Shown here piece after piece: positions 8,154 through 16,377 of a stretch of 64,000 bases of DNA (position 1 is the first letter of the stretch; each line of letters begins with the position of its first letter). The notes below the pieces were generated by a model. It worked only from the letters and a program-made list of their open reading frames with translations. It was not told the DNA's origin and did no database searches. The position numbers and the translations under genes were made by a program. Where the stretch lies: the NCBI RefSeq assembly GCF_039545135.1, contig NZ_BAABRU010000007.1, positions 186,001-250,000 of the forward strand, written 5' to 3'. Source of the DNA: Herpetosiphon gulosus (GTDB lineage: Bacteria > Chloroflexota > Chloroflexia > Chloroflexales > Herpetosiphonaceae).

Positions 8154-8792
8154 ATGAGTGAAGAACCACCACATGTTAACCCACTATCAACAAAACCAGA
8201 ATTGCCAAACTTCAACCCAGCACAAGGCTATCACGTTCCAGCAACAATTATGGCCGACCATACTAAGCTGAGTCGTTGGGTCGATTGGGTGATAATGAAT
8301 GGTGTAACTTTTGTTATTAGTTGCATCGTTTTTCCAATTCTATTTGTTGGATGTTTATTGCTCTTGGCAGGATTTACAGAGTCAGCCTCAGCAACCCAAG
8401 CTCCAATTTCAGATGGCTTTAGCCTCCTATTCGTCGTGGGAATTCCAGCATTTGTCACGATGTATCTTGCAAGTTTTCTGCAATGGACTATCGTCAGCGA
8501 AGGTATTAATCGCTCGACATGGGTCACCAATAGCGCAACAGTTGGGGCAATTGCCTTCACAGTATGGATCTATCACCTAAGCCCAATCAATGCTCAATCG
8601 ATTAAAAATTATAATCAAGTTATCTTTCTGACTTTTGGTATCACCTCAAGCAGTGTTAGCTGGGCGCAATGGCTTGAACTGCGCAAAACAATCGATCAGG
8701 CATGGCAGTGGGCATTGATTAGCATCATCACATGGACTGGCCTTGGCACATTAATCTTGGGTTTTGGCCTTAGCTATTTGGTACGCCGCTAG
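8154..8792 (+). CDS. Five-helix membrane protein, tandem family member 7 (copy of member 5)
   Basis: Protein and DNA are identical to member 5. No substitution was seen, including at third codon positions, so the copy is very recent or maintained by gene conversion. Same ribosome site and spacing as member 5. Confidence 0.85.
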   Translation: MSEEPPHVNPLSTKPELPNFNPAQGYHVPATIMADHTKLSRWVDWVIMNGVTFVISCIVFPILFVGCLLLLAGFTESASATQAPISDGFSLLFVVGIPAFVTMYLASFLQWTIVSEGINRSTWVTNSATVGAIAFTVWIYHLSPINAQSIKNYNQVIFLTFGITSSSVSWAQWLELRKTIDQAWQWALISIITWTGLGTLILGFGLSYLVRR

Positions 8793-8807
8793 CACAAGGA
8801 GTAGTAG

Positions 8808-9473
8808 ATGAGCGAAGAACCACAATCAGCAATTTCAGCAACGGCCCAACCACCGATCACATCCGAACCTCTAGCAACCGCCAATTCAGTGCAAGGCTAT
8901 CACGTCCCAATAACTAGCATGGCCGACCATAACCAGCCGAGTCGTTGGCGTTGGTTTGGGATTAATTGTTTAGCCTTTGTTATCAGTGGAATCCTTTATC
9001 CAATCTTAACTATTACTTTTTTATTTGCAATTGGTTCAATCAATGTTCAATTGCCTTTGATTGATAATCAACGTGCGCTCAAGCCGAATCTCTTCGTTCT
9101 TCTCAGTATCCCTGTGTTCATCACAATTTATATCGCTAGTCTCATCCAGCGTGCAGCAATTAACGAGGATTTCAAACGCTGGGCTTGGAGCCTTAACAGT
9201 GCAACTGCTGGAACTCTAACATTTATAACGGTGGGCTATCAGATCATTTCCAGAGATTCTATATCCACATTATCCAGCTATCTTTGGCTTATATTTTTCA
9301 TTTTCGGGTTTACCTCAAGTGCGATTAGTTGGATACAATGGCGTGAGCTTCGCAATGTTGTTGATAATGCTTGGCAATGGGTGCTGATTTCAGTTATTAC
9401 CTGGACAGGCCTTGGAACATTAATCTTTGGCGCTGGGATTGGTTTTTGGATACGGTCTTTGATGCAACGCTAA
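8808..9473 (+). CDS. Five-helix membrane protein, tandem family member 8
   Basis: A 221-residue paralogue whose first 515 bases equal those of member 6. After 9322 it diverges (SWIQWRELRNVVDNAWQWVLISVITW, ending in IGFWIRSLMQR). It is presumably the original gene from which the N-terminal part of member 6 was copied. Same AAGGAGTAGTAG leader and 15-bp spacing. Confidence 0.85.
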   Translation: MSEEPQSAISATAQPPITSEPLATANSVQGYHVPITSMADHNQPSRWRWFGINCLAFVISGILYPILTITFLFAIGSINVQLPLIDNQRALKPNLFVLLSIPVFITIYIASLIQRAAINEDFKRWAWSLNSATAGTLTFITVGYQIISRDSISTLSSYLWLIFFIFGFTSSAISWIQWRELRNVVDNAWQWVLISVITWTGLGTLIFGAGIGFWIRSLMQR

Positions 9474-9488
9474 ACCAAGGAGTAGTAG

Positions 9489-10202
9489 ATGAGTGAAGAA
9501 CCACAACCACCAAACCAAGCAGATCAACCTCAGCCACCGTCTACCAATTATGGCTATCAGTCGTATGATCAAACTTACCCAAGTTACAACGTACAACCAA
9601 GCTACAGCGTGCCAGCAACTACCGATAACAATACCAATGCTCCCAATCGTTGGCGGCGCTGGGTTGGCTACAACGCTTTAGCATTTGGCCTAAGTTGTGT
9701 CATTATGCCCTTGGGCTGTTGCGTAATGTCGGTCATTGCCAATGTGCTGCGCAGCGGTTTGCAGGAATTGGTCGATAATCCCAACTTTAATCTTGCTGGA
9801 GCGATTGGGGTTTTCGTGCTACTCAGTTTCCCGCTCTTTTTGACCATCGGCGTTGCCAGTATGATTCAACGGGCTGCCTTGTATCATCAAGTGCCCGCTA
9901 AATTATGGTTTTTTGGCAGTGCCCTGAGTGGCATCGCTGCAATGTTTGTGGCAATGATGTTGATGGGAATGATCGCAGCGCTATTTGATCTCGACTTCAC
10001 GCCCAATGCCTATCTCTTGAGCATCGTTGGGATATTTGCTGGTACATCAACAGGCATTGGCTTTTTTCAATGGTGGCAGATTCGACGGGTTGTGATTAAT
10101 GCTTGGCACTGGCCGCTGATCTCCGGCGCAACTTGGACAGGCCTTGGCACGCTAATTCTTGGCGTGGGTATGCGCTATCTCTACAATCGCTTAGGCATTT
10201 AG
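9489..10202 (+). CDS. Five-helix membrane protein, tandem family member 9
   Basis: A 237-residue paralogue ending the array. The N-terminal tail (about 50 residues) is rich in Tyr, Pro, Gln and Asn, with YPSYNVQPSYSVP. Five hydrophobic segments follow, with SMIQRAALYHQVPAKLWFFGSAL in the loop and ISGATWTGLGTLILGVGM at the end. Its stop overlaps the stop of the convergent GAF-STAS gene by four bases, closing this transcription unit. Function unknown. Confidence 0.8.
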   Translation: MSEEPQPPNQADQPQPPSTNYGYQSYDQTYPSYNVQPSYSVPATTDNNTNAPNRWRRWVGYNALAFGLSCVIMPLGCCVMSVIANVLRSGLQELVDNPNFNLAGAIGVFVLLSFPLFLTIGVASMIQRAALYHQVPAKLWFFGSALSGIAAMFVAMMLMGMIAALFDLDFTPNAYLLSIVGIFAGTSTGIGFFQWWQIRRVVINAWHWPLISGATWTGLGTLILGVGMRYLYNRLGI

Positions 10203-11137
10203 CGAATGCCCAACATGGCCAAGCCCATGGGCAAATCGCGGGCGGTGCGAATGTTAGTAAGATGAATCCCCGCTCGAATAAGGCCTTCGATTAAACTTGG
10301 TCGTAGGCCAATCAGCATACTTTTGGCCCCAATCAACTCAATCGCTTTAACAATCGTGCTAATCGCTTGGATCGCATCGGGATCAAAGGTCAATAAGCCA
10401 CTGCCATCGAGCAGCACATGCTCACAGCCACGTTCACGCAAGGTTTCAAGAATGGTGTGGGTCAGATTTTCCCAGCGCAGCCGATCAAGCACCCCAATCA
10501 AGGGCACAATCAACACATCATCGGAAAGTGGGATGCGCGGAATATCGAGTTCGCTGACCTCTAGCTCTAGCTCAGCTAAAACTTGGGCATTATCGAGCGC
10601 CAAAGCCACCGAACTGGCGACCGTGCTCAACAAAGCCTCTTCAAACTCGCCATACAAGGCAGGCTGATAGCTCTGAATATTCAACACGCCCACAAAATCA
10701 GTGCCAATCAGCAGGGGCACGCTCATCCAAGCACGTGAACGTTTTTCTTCTTGACCGAAGCTGCGAGTGTTTTCCACGGTAAAACGTTTGGGCAAATCTT
10801 CATGCAAATCATCAAAACGCACCAATTGCTGGTTAGCAATAATCCAAGCTACGACTTTGGAGCGCCGATAATCCCAAGCATAGGGCACAACGTTTTCAAT
10901 GCCCTCATCGATTGAGTAGATCGTTTGCATGGTGTCGGTTTTGGGCTGATATTGCTCGATAAAGCCAGCATCAAAGCGCAATACGTGATGCAATTGCTCA
11001 AAAATTGTGCGACAAACATCAGCCAAATCACGTGGCAGCAAAATCGCCCGAATCAATTCATGAATCGCCAAAATCGTTTGCTCAACTGGCTGATGATGGC
11101 GGCTACTCTCATAGGCTGTCATACTCACCTCGCTCAA
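10199..11137 (-). CDS. GAF-STAS domain protein 1
   Basis: A 312-residue cytoplasmic protein: a GAF domain at about residues 30-185 (RSRAWMSVPLLIGTDFVGVLNIQSY is typical), a short linker, then a STAS domain at about 205-305 (VLIVPLIGVLD). This is the RsbR-like plan of a sensor domain on a STAS partner-switching domain. In RsbR-type STAS domains the phosphorylated Thr lies in a DT motif after the central strand; here the position reads FDPDAI, so the usual acceptor seems missing. The start overlaps the stop of the upstream GAF-STAS gene (ATGA), so the two are translationally coupled. Confidence 0.85.
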   Translation of the reverse strand: MSEVSMTAYESSRHHQPVEQTILAIHELIRAILLPRDLADVCRTIFEQLHHVLRFDAGFIEQYQPKTDTMQTIYSIDEGIENVVPYAWDYRRSKVVAWIIANQQLVRFDDLHEDLPKRFTVENTRSFGQEEKRSRAWMSVPLLIGTDFVGVLNIQSYQPALYGEFEEALLSTVASSVALALDNAQVLAELELEVSELDIPRIPLSDDVLIVPLIGVLDRLRWENLTHTILETLRERGCEHVLLDGSGLLTFDPDAIQAISTIVKAIELIGAKSMLIGLRPSLIEGLIRAGIHLTNIRTARDLPMGLAMLGIR

Positions 11138-12042
11138 ATTTGGCGCTTGAGATAGCGCAAACTTTGCTGCACATCACGCACAATTAGCACATTATGTTGG
11201 CTCAAAATCGGGCTAAGCACAGCGCTATTTTCGGCCTGCACTCCGCTAACAATGCAGGTTGCCCCCAATAAGCGTAATGCGCCGATTAATTTATTGAATA
11301 AGCCTGTTGCCTGTGGGTCAAACGAGCGCATGCCAGTTAAATCAAGCACCACATAGCGAATGCGTTGGCGCTCAACATGGCCCAAAAGAATCGTTTGCAA
11401 AATTGCAAGGCGCTGTTGATCAACCCGCCCAATCACTGGCACAATCCACAAATGTTGATCAACCGGAATCGTGGGAGCGCTCAAGGCCAAACGCAGCACT
11501 TCCAATTCTTCCACTCGTTGTATCTGGTTGATCGTCGTGGACAGCATCAAGCTGAGGGTTTGCAGCAATTGCAATTCGCGGTCGCCATAGGCCGCCGTTT
11601 CATGATGTTGAATCGTCACCAAGCCCAGCAATTGGCTGCCCAGCATAATTGGCAAGCCTAGCCAACTGCAACTGGCGTGGTGGAAATCGGCTCCAAGCGC
11701 ATGCTCAAGGTTAATCTCGCTATGGCTATCAGTGTAGATATTTTCAAACAGCAGTGGTTTGCGCTGACGCAAAATCCAAGCGCTCGGCGTATGCGGTTTA
11801 ATCGTGACTGGCTCATCGGCAAAATTACCACGCCGATGGGCAATCACATAGACATGACGCAAATTCTGCTGCGCATCAAAAAAGCTGATGTTGCCGTGAT
11901 CGATCGGCACAACCTGCTCAAGCAATTGATAAAACGACTCGTAGACCACAAACCGATCGCGGGTACTATGGATAATGCGGCCAAACTCTTGAATACACTC
12001 CAACTCGGCTCGTGCCCGCACCAACGCCTCAGTCGTCGGCAT
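11134..12042 (-). CDS. GAF-STAS domain protein 2
   Basis: A 302-residue paralogue of the next gene, with GAF at about residues 10-175 (ILRQRKPLLFENIY and SWLGLPIMLGSQLLGLVTIQHH) and STAS at about 190-295 (HLWIVPVIGRVD, VVLDLTGMRSFDPQATGLF). The DT phospho-acceptor of classical STAS proteins is DP here too. The shared loss in both paralogues suggests they act without phosphorylation at that site or are regulated by GAF alone. They end a minus-strand operon that starts with hisIE. Confidence 0.85.
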   Translation of the reverse strand: MPTTEALVRARAELECIQEFGRIIHSTRDRFVVYESFYQLLEQVVPIDHGNISFFDAQQNLRHVYVIAHRRGNFADEPVTIKPHTPSAWILRQRKPLLFENIYTDSHSEINLEHALGADFHHASCSWLGLPIMLGSQLLGLVTIQHHETAAYGDRELQLLQTLSLMLSTTINQIQRVEELEVLRLALSAPTIPVDQHLWIVPVIGRVDQQRLAILQTILLGHVERQRIRYVVLDLTGMRSFDPQATGLFNKLIGALRLLGATCIVSGVQAENSAVLSPILSQHNVLIVRDVQQSLRYLKRQI

Positions 12043-12066
12043 AGCTCAATCCTTCAGCCTCACGGT

Positions 12067-12447
12067 TCAGCCAATCTGATGCCCAGCCGCCGTCAGAACT
12101 GCCACAGCTTCGTTAAATTCAGGTTCACGAAGCAAAAGATAATCGGTATCATAGGTTGATAGCACAAAAATACTGATCTGGGCTTGAGCTAGCGGCGCTG
12201 CTAAACTGGCCAAAATCCCAACTTGGCTAAAATCTAATGTGCCTACGACCCGCAGCCCACGCCAATTGCGCTCGGCTTGGACGTTTTCAGGCACACATTT
12301 AGTTTCACACACAATCGATAATTCATCAGTGGTACGGCTAATGCTCACAAATGGGCTTTGCAAGGCCCATTCCGGCCATGGCTGCTCGACATTTAAACGA
12401 GTAACCGCCAACATTTCGGAATAGACGCTTAATTTCAATTGATGCAT
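12067..12447 (-). CDS. ACT-domain protein
   Basis: A 126-residue protein that looks like two ACT-like halves. The second half (VVGTLDFSQVGILASLAAPLAQAQISIFVLSTYDTDYLLLRE) is typical of the CASTOR/ACT_7 group of amino-acid-binding regulatory domains. The start at 12447 is chosen because the upstream gene stops at 12449 and the longer frame gives no family match. There is no enzyme domain, so a small-molecule-sensing role is inferred. The effector is unknown; its position in a histidine/purine operon may be relevant. Confidence 0.7.
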   Translation of the reverse strand: MHQLKLSVYSEMLAVTRLNVEQPWPEWALQSPFVSISRTTDELSIVCETKCVPENVQAERNWRGLRVVGTLDFSQVGILASLAAPLAQAQISIFVLSTYDTDYLLLREPEFNEAVAVLTAAGHQIG

Positions 12448-12448
12448 G

Positions 12449-13039
12449 TTACTCACGAACCCGCTGGGCTGCAAATAGCGTCCCCAACACCACAAAAAAA
12501 GCGTTTGGCAAGGTAAAGCCCAAATAGCGTCGCGAAGGTACTTCACCTAGGTACATCAACCATTGGCTTGGCTCAAGATCGTTGCTGATGCCCAGTGTCC
12601 AGAGTGCCGCGACCAGCGCTGCAATCAGCACGCCTGCTCCAGCAATCACCATTAATTGGGCATTGCGGCGCTCGTTGGAAATCCGGCCAACCACTTCGCC
12701 ACTCAACAGGCTAATGGCAAACACAAACCAAAAACTCCAATCACCCCAATCGCCGAGCAAGCGAAATTGCCCCCAGGCAATCCCGCCAACAATTGCGACA
12801 CCGAGCATTCCGGCAATCGCTTTGAGATATTGCTGGCTCGTGACTTGGCTGAGCAGGGTTGGCACATAATAGCCAGTTCGTCCAGCCACCGCGCCAGTGC
12901 AATCGGGGCAGCGCCAACCAACTGGCGTGCGCATGGCACAACGTCCACAAATCGGGTTCAAACATTTTGAGCAGCGCAAAAGCGTCGCTTCTTTGGGGTG
13001 ATTAACACAAAAAAACTCTTCTTCTACCGTTGTTTGCAT
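12449..13039 (-). CDS. Zinc-finger membrane protein
   Basis: A 196-residue protein. Residues about 8-50 hold a B-box-like cluster of metal ligands (C..H, then C..C, C..C and C..C, with RTPVGWRCPDC). After this come about four hydrophobic segments, including AIAGMLGVAIVGGIAW and FWFVFAISLLSG. Such proteins (zinc finger followed by a small membrane domain) are common in Chloroflexota and Actinobacteria but lack a known function. The start at 13039 lies four bases past the stop of wecG, with GAGG for ribosome binding. Confidence 0.75.
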   Translation of the reverse strand: MQTTVEEEFFCVNHPKEATLLRCSKCLNPICGRCAMRTPVGWRCPDCTGAVAGRTGYYVPTLLSQVTSQQYLKAIAGMLGVAIVGGIAWGQFRLLGDWGDWSFWFVFAISLLSGEVVGRISNERRNAQLMVIAGAGVLIAALVAALWTLGISNDLEPSQWLMYLGEVPSRRYLGFTLPNAFFVVLGTLFAAQRVRE

Positions 13040-13043
13040 AGAT

Positions 13044-13808
13044 TTAGCCTCGTTTGATGCGTTGAGCTTCGCGCCAAGCCGCCCAACCAAAAAGCACCAC
13101 CGCTGTGAAAATTCTGCGCCAACGCTGTGGATGGCGAATTAAGCGCCATAACCATTCTAGCCCAAATTTGCGCATCCATTGCGGCGCTCGTGGACGCAAA
13201 CCAGCCAAATCATCAAACGTACCGCCAACTCCAATTCCCAGTTTAATCCCCAACTCAGCGCCATAGCGCCGAATCCAGAGGTCTTGGGCTGGTGCACCAT
13301 AGGCCACCAACACAATATCAGGTTGGCTACGCCGAATTTCGTCGGCAATCGCTGGTTGGTCAAGCTCACGTGGTGAGCCGGCCCATGTACCAACAATCTG
13401 GCAATTAGGATAGCGCTGCTGGAGCACCGCCGCTGCTTTGGCTGCCACCCCATCAGCCGCCCCCAGCAAAAAGATTTTCCAGCCGCGCAGAGCACTTTCA
13501 GCCGCCAAACGTTCGGTCAAATCGATGCCTGTAACTTTGGATCGTAGCTGTTTGCCTTGCCAACGCGCTGCATGCAACAAGCCTGTGCCATCAGGAACCG
13601 AAAGACTTGAGGCGGCCAAGGTTGCCCGAAAAGCCACATTATCTTGAGCCGCCATCACAAACTCAGGGTTAACTGTGGCAATTTGATGCGCTCCACCAGC
13701 GGCGAGCATAGCCGCAATCAGCTCAATCGTTTCATCCATGGTCACGTCATCGACGCGCACCCGCAGAATTTCGAGTGAAGCCAAATCGGCTGGACGTTGA
13801 AAAGTCAT
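13044..13808 (-). CDS. WecG/TagA/CpsF-family glycosyltransferase
   Basis: A 254-residue GT26-family protein. Visible hallmarks are IATVNPEFVMAAQDN, SLSVPDGTGLLHAARW and KVTGIDLTERLA, then GVGGTFDDLAGLRPRAPQWMRKFGLEWLWRL. The family moves UDP-ManNAc-type sugars onto lipid-linked acceptors for teichoic acid, enterobacterial common antigen or exopolysaccharide. The acceptor here is unknown, and no other polysaccharide genes are nearby. It is 2 bp from hisIE, an odd pairing of a wall glycosyltransferase with histidine synthesis in one operon. Confidence 0.9.
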   Translation of the reverse strand: MTFQRPADLASLEILRVRVDDVTMDETIELIAAMLAAGGAHQIATVNPEFVMAAQDNVAFRATLAASSLSVPDGTGLLHAARWQGKQLRSKVTGIDLTERLAAESALRGWKIFLLGAADGVAAKAAAVLQQRYPNCQIVGTWAGSPRELDQPAIADEIRRSQPDIVLVAYGAPAQDLWIRRYGAELGIKLGIGVGGTFDDLAGLRPRAPQWMRKFGLEWLWRLIRHPQRWRRIFTAVVLFGWAAWREAQRIKRG

Positions 13809-13810
13809 AG

Positions 13811-14449
13811 TTATTGTTTTTCCTCACGTTGGCGGCCATGACGTTCGCGCAAGGTAAACCAAACATCCTCAGGCGAAACGCCCTGATTGAGCAACAACAC
13901 AAACAAGTGATAAATTAAATCGCTGGCTTCGTTACGCAATTCATCGGCGTTGCCATTTTTGGCGGCAATAATCACCTCGGCTGATTCTTCGCCAATTTTC
14001 TTGCCAATTTTATCGACTCCTTTTTCGAGCAAATAGGTGGTGTAGGAGCCAATTGGGCGGGTTTGTTCGCGTTCGCGCAAAAATTCAAATAATTGGCTCA
14101 CAAAGGCCAATGGCACAGCGCTACCTTCGCGTTTGGTGCCATCCAGTGTGGTATGAAAACACGAGCGTGAGCCAGTATGGCAGGTTGGGCCAGTTGGCTC
14201 AGCCAAAATCAACAAAGCATCGTTGTCGCAATCGGTGCGAGCAGCGATAAATTTCAGCACATTGCCGCTGGTCTCGCCTTTCGTCCACAATTGCTGGCGC
14301 GAACGGCTCCAAAACGTCACTAAGCCGCTGGTTTGGGTTTTTGCCAACGCTTCGGCGTTCATATATCCAACCATCAACACCTCACCGCTACGGGCATGCT
14401 GCACCACAGCGGGAATCAAGCCTTGGCTATCGTAGGTTAATTCGACCAT
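13811..14449 (-). CDS. hisIE: Bifunctional phosphoribosyl-AMP cyclohydrolase / phosphoribosyl-ATP pyrophosphatase
   Basis: A 212-residue fusion catalysing steps 2 and 3 of histidine biosynthesis. Residues 1-115 are the HisI cyclohydrolase (VLMVGYMNAEAL, TFWSRSRQQLWTKGETSGN, DCDNDALL, then the metal-binding GPTCHTGSRSCF). Residues about 120-205 are the HisE pyrophosphatase (KKIGEESAEVIIAAKNG and a Leu-rich helix). Length is normal. No other his genes are in the window. Confidence 0.95.
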   Translation of the reverse strand: MVELTYDSQGLIPAVVQHARSGEVLMVGYMNAEALAKTQTSGLVTFWSRSRQQLWTKGETSGNVLKFIAARTDCDNDALLILAEPTGPTCHTGSRSCFHTTLDGTKREGSAVPLAFVSQLFEFLREREQTRPIGSYTTYLLEKGVDKIGKKIGEESAEVIIAAKNGNADELRNEASDLIYHLFVLLLNQGVSPEDVWFTLRERHGRQREEKQ

Positions 14450-14469
14450 AACATCACATTCTTTCGACT

Positions 14470-14508
14470 AAAAAGCGACCAGCGTGGCCGACCATCGACC
14501 AACGCTGG
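14470..14508 (-). terminator. Terminator-like hairpin after purH
   Basis: Minus-strand arms CCAGCGTTGG and CCACGCTGG around an 11-base loop, followed a few bases later by TTTTT. It lies between purH and hisIE, so it may separate or attenuate the two. Confidence 0.5.
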
Positions 14509-14521
14509 CCTGTAGATAGAT

Positions 14522-16042
14522 TTAGTGTTTGAAGTGGCGGGTAGCAGTGAAGATCATCGCGATACCTGCGGCGTTGGCAGCAGCAATCACTTCATCATCA
14601 CCTTGTGAGCCACCAGGCTGCACAATTGCGCTCACGCCAGCCTCAATCGCGGCCTGAATTCCATCGGCCTTGGGGAAGAAGGCATCGGAAGCTAGCACGC
14701 TGCCCTTGGCGCGATCACCAGCCTTACGAATCGCCGTCAACACCGAATCAACCCGCGAAGGCTGACCAGCACCCATCCCCACCAATTCTTCGCCTTGCAC
14801 CAAGACAATTGCATTCGATTTGACGCTGGCACAGGCCTTCCAAGCAAATTGTAAGGCCGCCAGTTGCTCATCGCTTGGCACAGTTTCCGTTACAACCTGC
14901 CAAGCATCCCAGCGATCATTGCCAACGCGATCGACATGTTGGGCCAAAATACCGCCGCCAATGCTGCGATATTCCCAATCGTTGTTGGTTGGGCGGCTGG
15001 TATCGACGCTCAACAAGCGCAAATTGGGCTTTTCGGCCAAAATTACCAAGGCTTCTGGGCTAAAGCTTGGGGCAATAATCACTTCGTAAAAATATTTTTT
15101 CAACACATTGGCTAAGGTTTGATCAACTGGGCGATTGACTCCGACGATGCCACCAAAGGCCGAAAGCGGATCGCCCGCCCGGGCCGCTTTGTGAGCAGCC
15201 ACCAAATCTTCAGCCGAAGCAAGGCCACAAGGATTGGTGTGCTTGATAATCGCCACAGTTGGCTGATCAAAATTTTGAATCACTTGCAAGGTTGCATCGG
15301 CATCAAGCAAATTGTTGTAGGAAAGCTCTTTGCCTTGATGTTGCACAGCCTGGGCTAAGGTATTGGCAGCAGCATTGGGAGCGCGATAAAAAGCCGCTGC
15401 TTGATGCGGATTCTCGCCGTAGCGCAGCGATTGAGCTAATTCCCAGGCCAATGGCAATTGTTGCGGGAAGGTTTCATCGGTTAAGTAAGCGGCAATCGCG
15501 CTATCGTAGGCTGCGGTATGGGCAAAAGCTTTGGCGGCAAGTTGGCGACGCAATTCAGGCGTAATTTGCTCAGTCCGCAAAGCTTCCAACACCCGTGGAT
15601 AATCAGCAGGATCGATCACGATCAAGACATGGGCATGATTTTTGGCCGAAGCCCGCACCATCGTTGGGCCACCGATATCGATCTGCTCAACTGCTTCGTC
15701 TAAAGTAACATCAGGTTTGGCGATAGTTTGGGCAAACGGATACAAGTTGACGACCACCAAATCGATCTGACCGATATGGTGTTCGGCCAATTGAGCCAGA
15801 TGGGCTGGTTTATCGCGGCGGGCCAAAATTCCAGCGTGCACGCCAGGATGCAAGGTTTTGACCCGACCTTCCAAAATTTCGGGAAAGCCCGTCAAATCGC
15901 TGACGCTACGGACTGGCACACCAGCCCCAACCAAAGCGGCTTTGGTACCGCCAGTTGAAAATAATTCAATGCCCAAATCGCTCAAGCCCTGAGCAAAATC
16001 CGCCAACCCCGATTTGTCTGAAACACTGACAATAGCTCGCAT
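14522..16042 (-). CDS. purH: Bifunctional AICAR formyltransferase / IMP cyclohydrolase
   Basis: A 506-residue enzyme for the last two steps of IMP synthesis. The N-terminal MGS-like cyclohydrolase domain starts MRAIVSVSDKSGLADFAQGL and includes STGGTKAAL, VKTLHPGVHAGIL and VVNLYPF. The C-terminal formyltransferase domain has RYGENPHQAAAFYR, GKELSYNNLLDADA and IKHTNPCGLA (with the catalytic Lys-His). The start at 16042 matches the usual beginning; upstream codons lack similarity. Length is normal. A terminator-like hairpin and hisIE follow. Confidence 0.97.
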   Translation of the reverse strand: MRAIVSVSDKSGLADFAQGLSDLGIELFSTGGTKAALVGAGVPVRSVSDLTGFPEILEGRVKTLHPGVHAGILARRDKPAHLAQLAEHHIGQIDLVVVNLYPFAQTIAKPDVTLDEAVEQIDIGGPTMVRASAKNHAHVLIVIDPADYPRVLEALRTEQITPELRRQLAAKAFAHTAAYDSAIAAYLTDETFPQQLPLAWELAQSLRYGENPHQAAAFYRAPNAAANTLAQAVQHQGKELSYNNLLDADATLQVIQNFDQPTVAIIKHTNPCGLASAEDLVAAHKAARAGDPLSAFGGIVGVNRPVDQTLANVLKKYFYEVIIAPSFSPEALVILAEKPNLRLLSVDTSRPTNNDWEYRSIGGGILAQHVDRVGNDRWDAWQVVTETVPSDEQLAALQFAWKACASVKSNAIVLVQGEELVGMGAGQPSRVDSVLTAIRKAGDRAKGSVLASDAFFPKADGIQAAIEAGVSAIVQPGGSQGDDEVIAAANAAGIAMIFTATRHFKH

Positions 16043-16207
16043 GAACCAAAGCTCCATTCGCGGTGTACATAGGGCTAAACAGCCCTTTGCCCAGGCGAGC
16101 GGCATCTGCGCAAATCGGCTCCCCCGTGGTTGCCCACGTTTGTGTATCGCCAGTCACCGATTCATGCGCCATTATAGCCGCGCCCCGCTTGTAGTGCAAA
16201 GCACAAA

Positions 16208-16235
16208 GAACATAGAACATAGAACATAGAACATA
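16208..16235. repeat. Heptamer repeat, GAACATA x4
   Basis: Four exact tandem copies of GAACATA between purH and gcvPB. The same unit, partly degenerate or inverted, recurs near 48237-48256, 53671-53700 and 53938-53952. It resembles the STRR repeats of filamentous bacteria. Confidence 0.8.
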
Positions 16236-16285
16236 AAGAGTATGCGAGGCTGGTTTAAGTTTTAATACAGAGGCGTAGGAATTAA

Positions 16286-16365
16286 GGCTCTAGGCTTTTG
16301 GCTATCGGAGATTGTGTGCTTATTTACAAATTGTTCCGATAGCCTGTAGCCATCAGCCTAGAGCC
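16286..16365. repeat. Long inverted repeat downstream of gcvPB
   Basis: Arms beginning GGCTCTAGGC and ending GCCTAGAGCC, with further inner pairing (GGCTATCGGA against TCCGATAGCC), about 80 bp in all. A related palindrome lies at 44621-44695. Located just 3' of the gcv operon, it could also act as an RNA-stabilising or terminating structure. The 335-bp gap between gcvPB and purH holds only this and the heptamer repeat. Confidence 0.7.
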
Positions 16366-16377
16366 AATATACGTGGT

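Larger units (their letters stand above)
6639..9322. repeat. Perfect tandem duplication, period 1335 bp
   Basis: Bases 6639-7987 match 7974-9322 at every position I compared. The unit runs from inside member 4 to inside member 6, and again from inside member 6 to inside member 8. At the three junctions (6639, 7974, 9309) the shared 14-mer TTTACCTCAAGTGC is present. The copies diverge immediately outside: mismatches at 6638 against 7973 and at 7988 against 9323. This fits unequal crossing-over between paralogous genes in a 14-bp identity. Confidence 0.9.

Noticed and set aside
6639-9322. Mobile-element or attachment-site explanation for the repeated 1335-bp unit
   Set aside because: No transposase, terminal inverted repeats or target duplication; the 14-bp junctions lie in homologous coding sequence, so recombination between paralogues is simpler.
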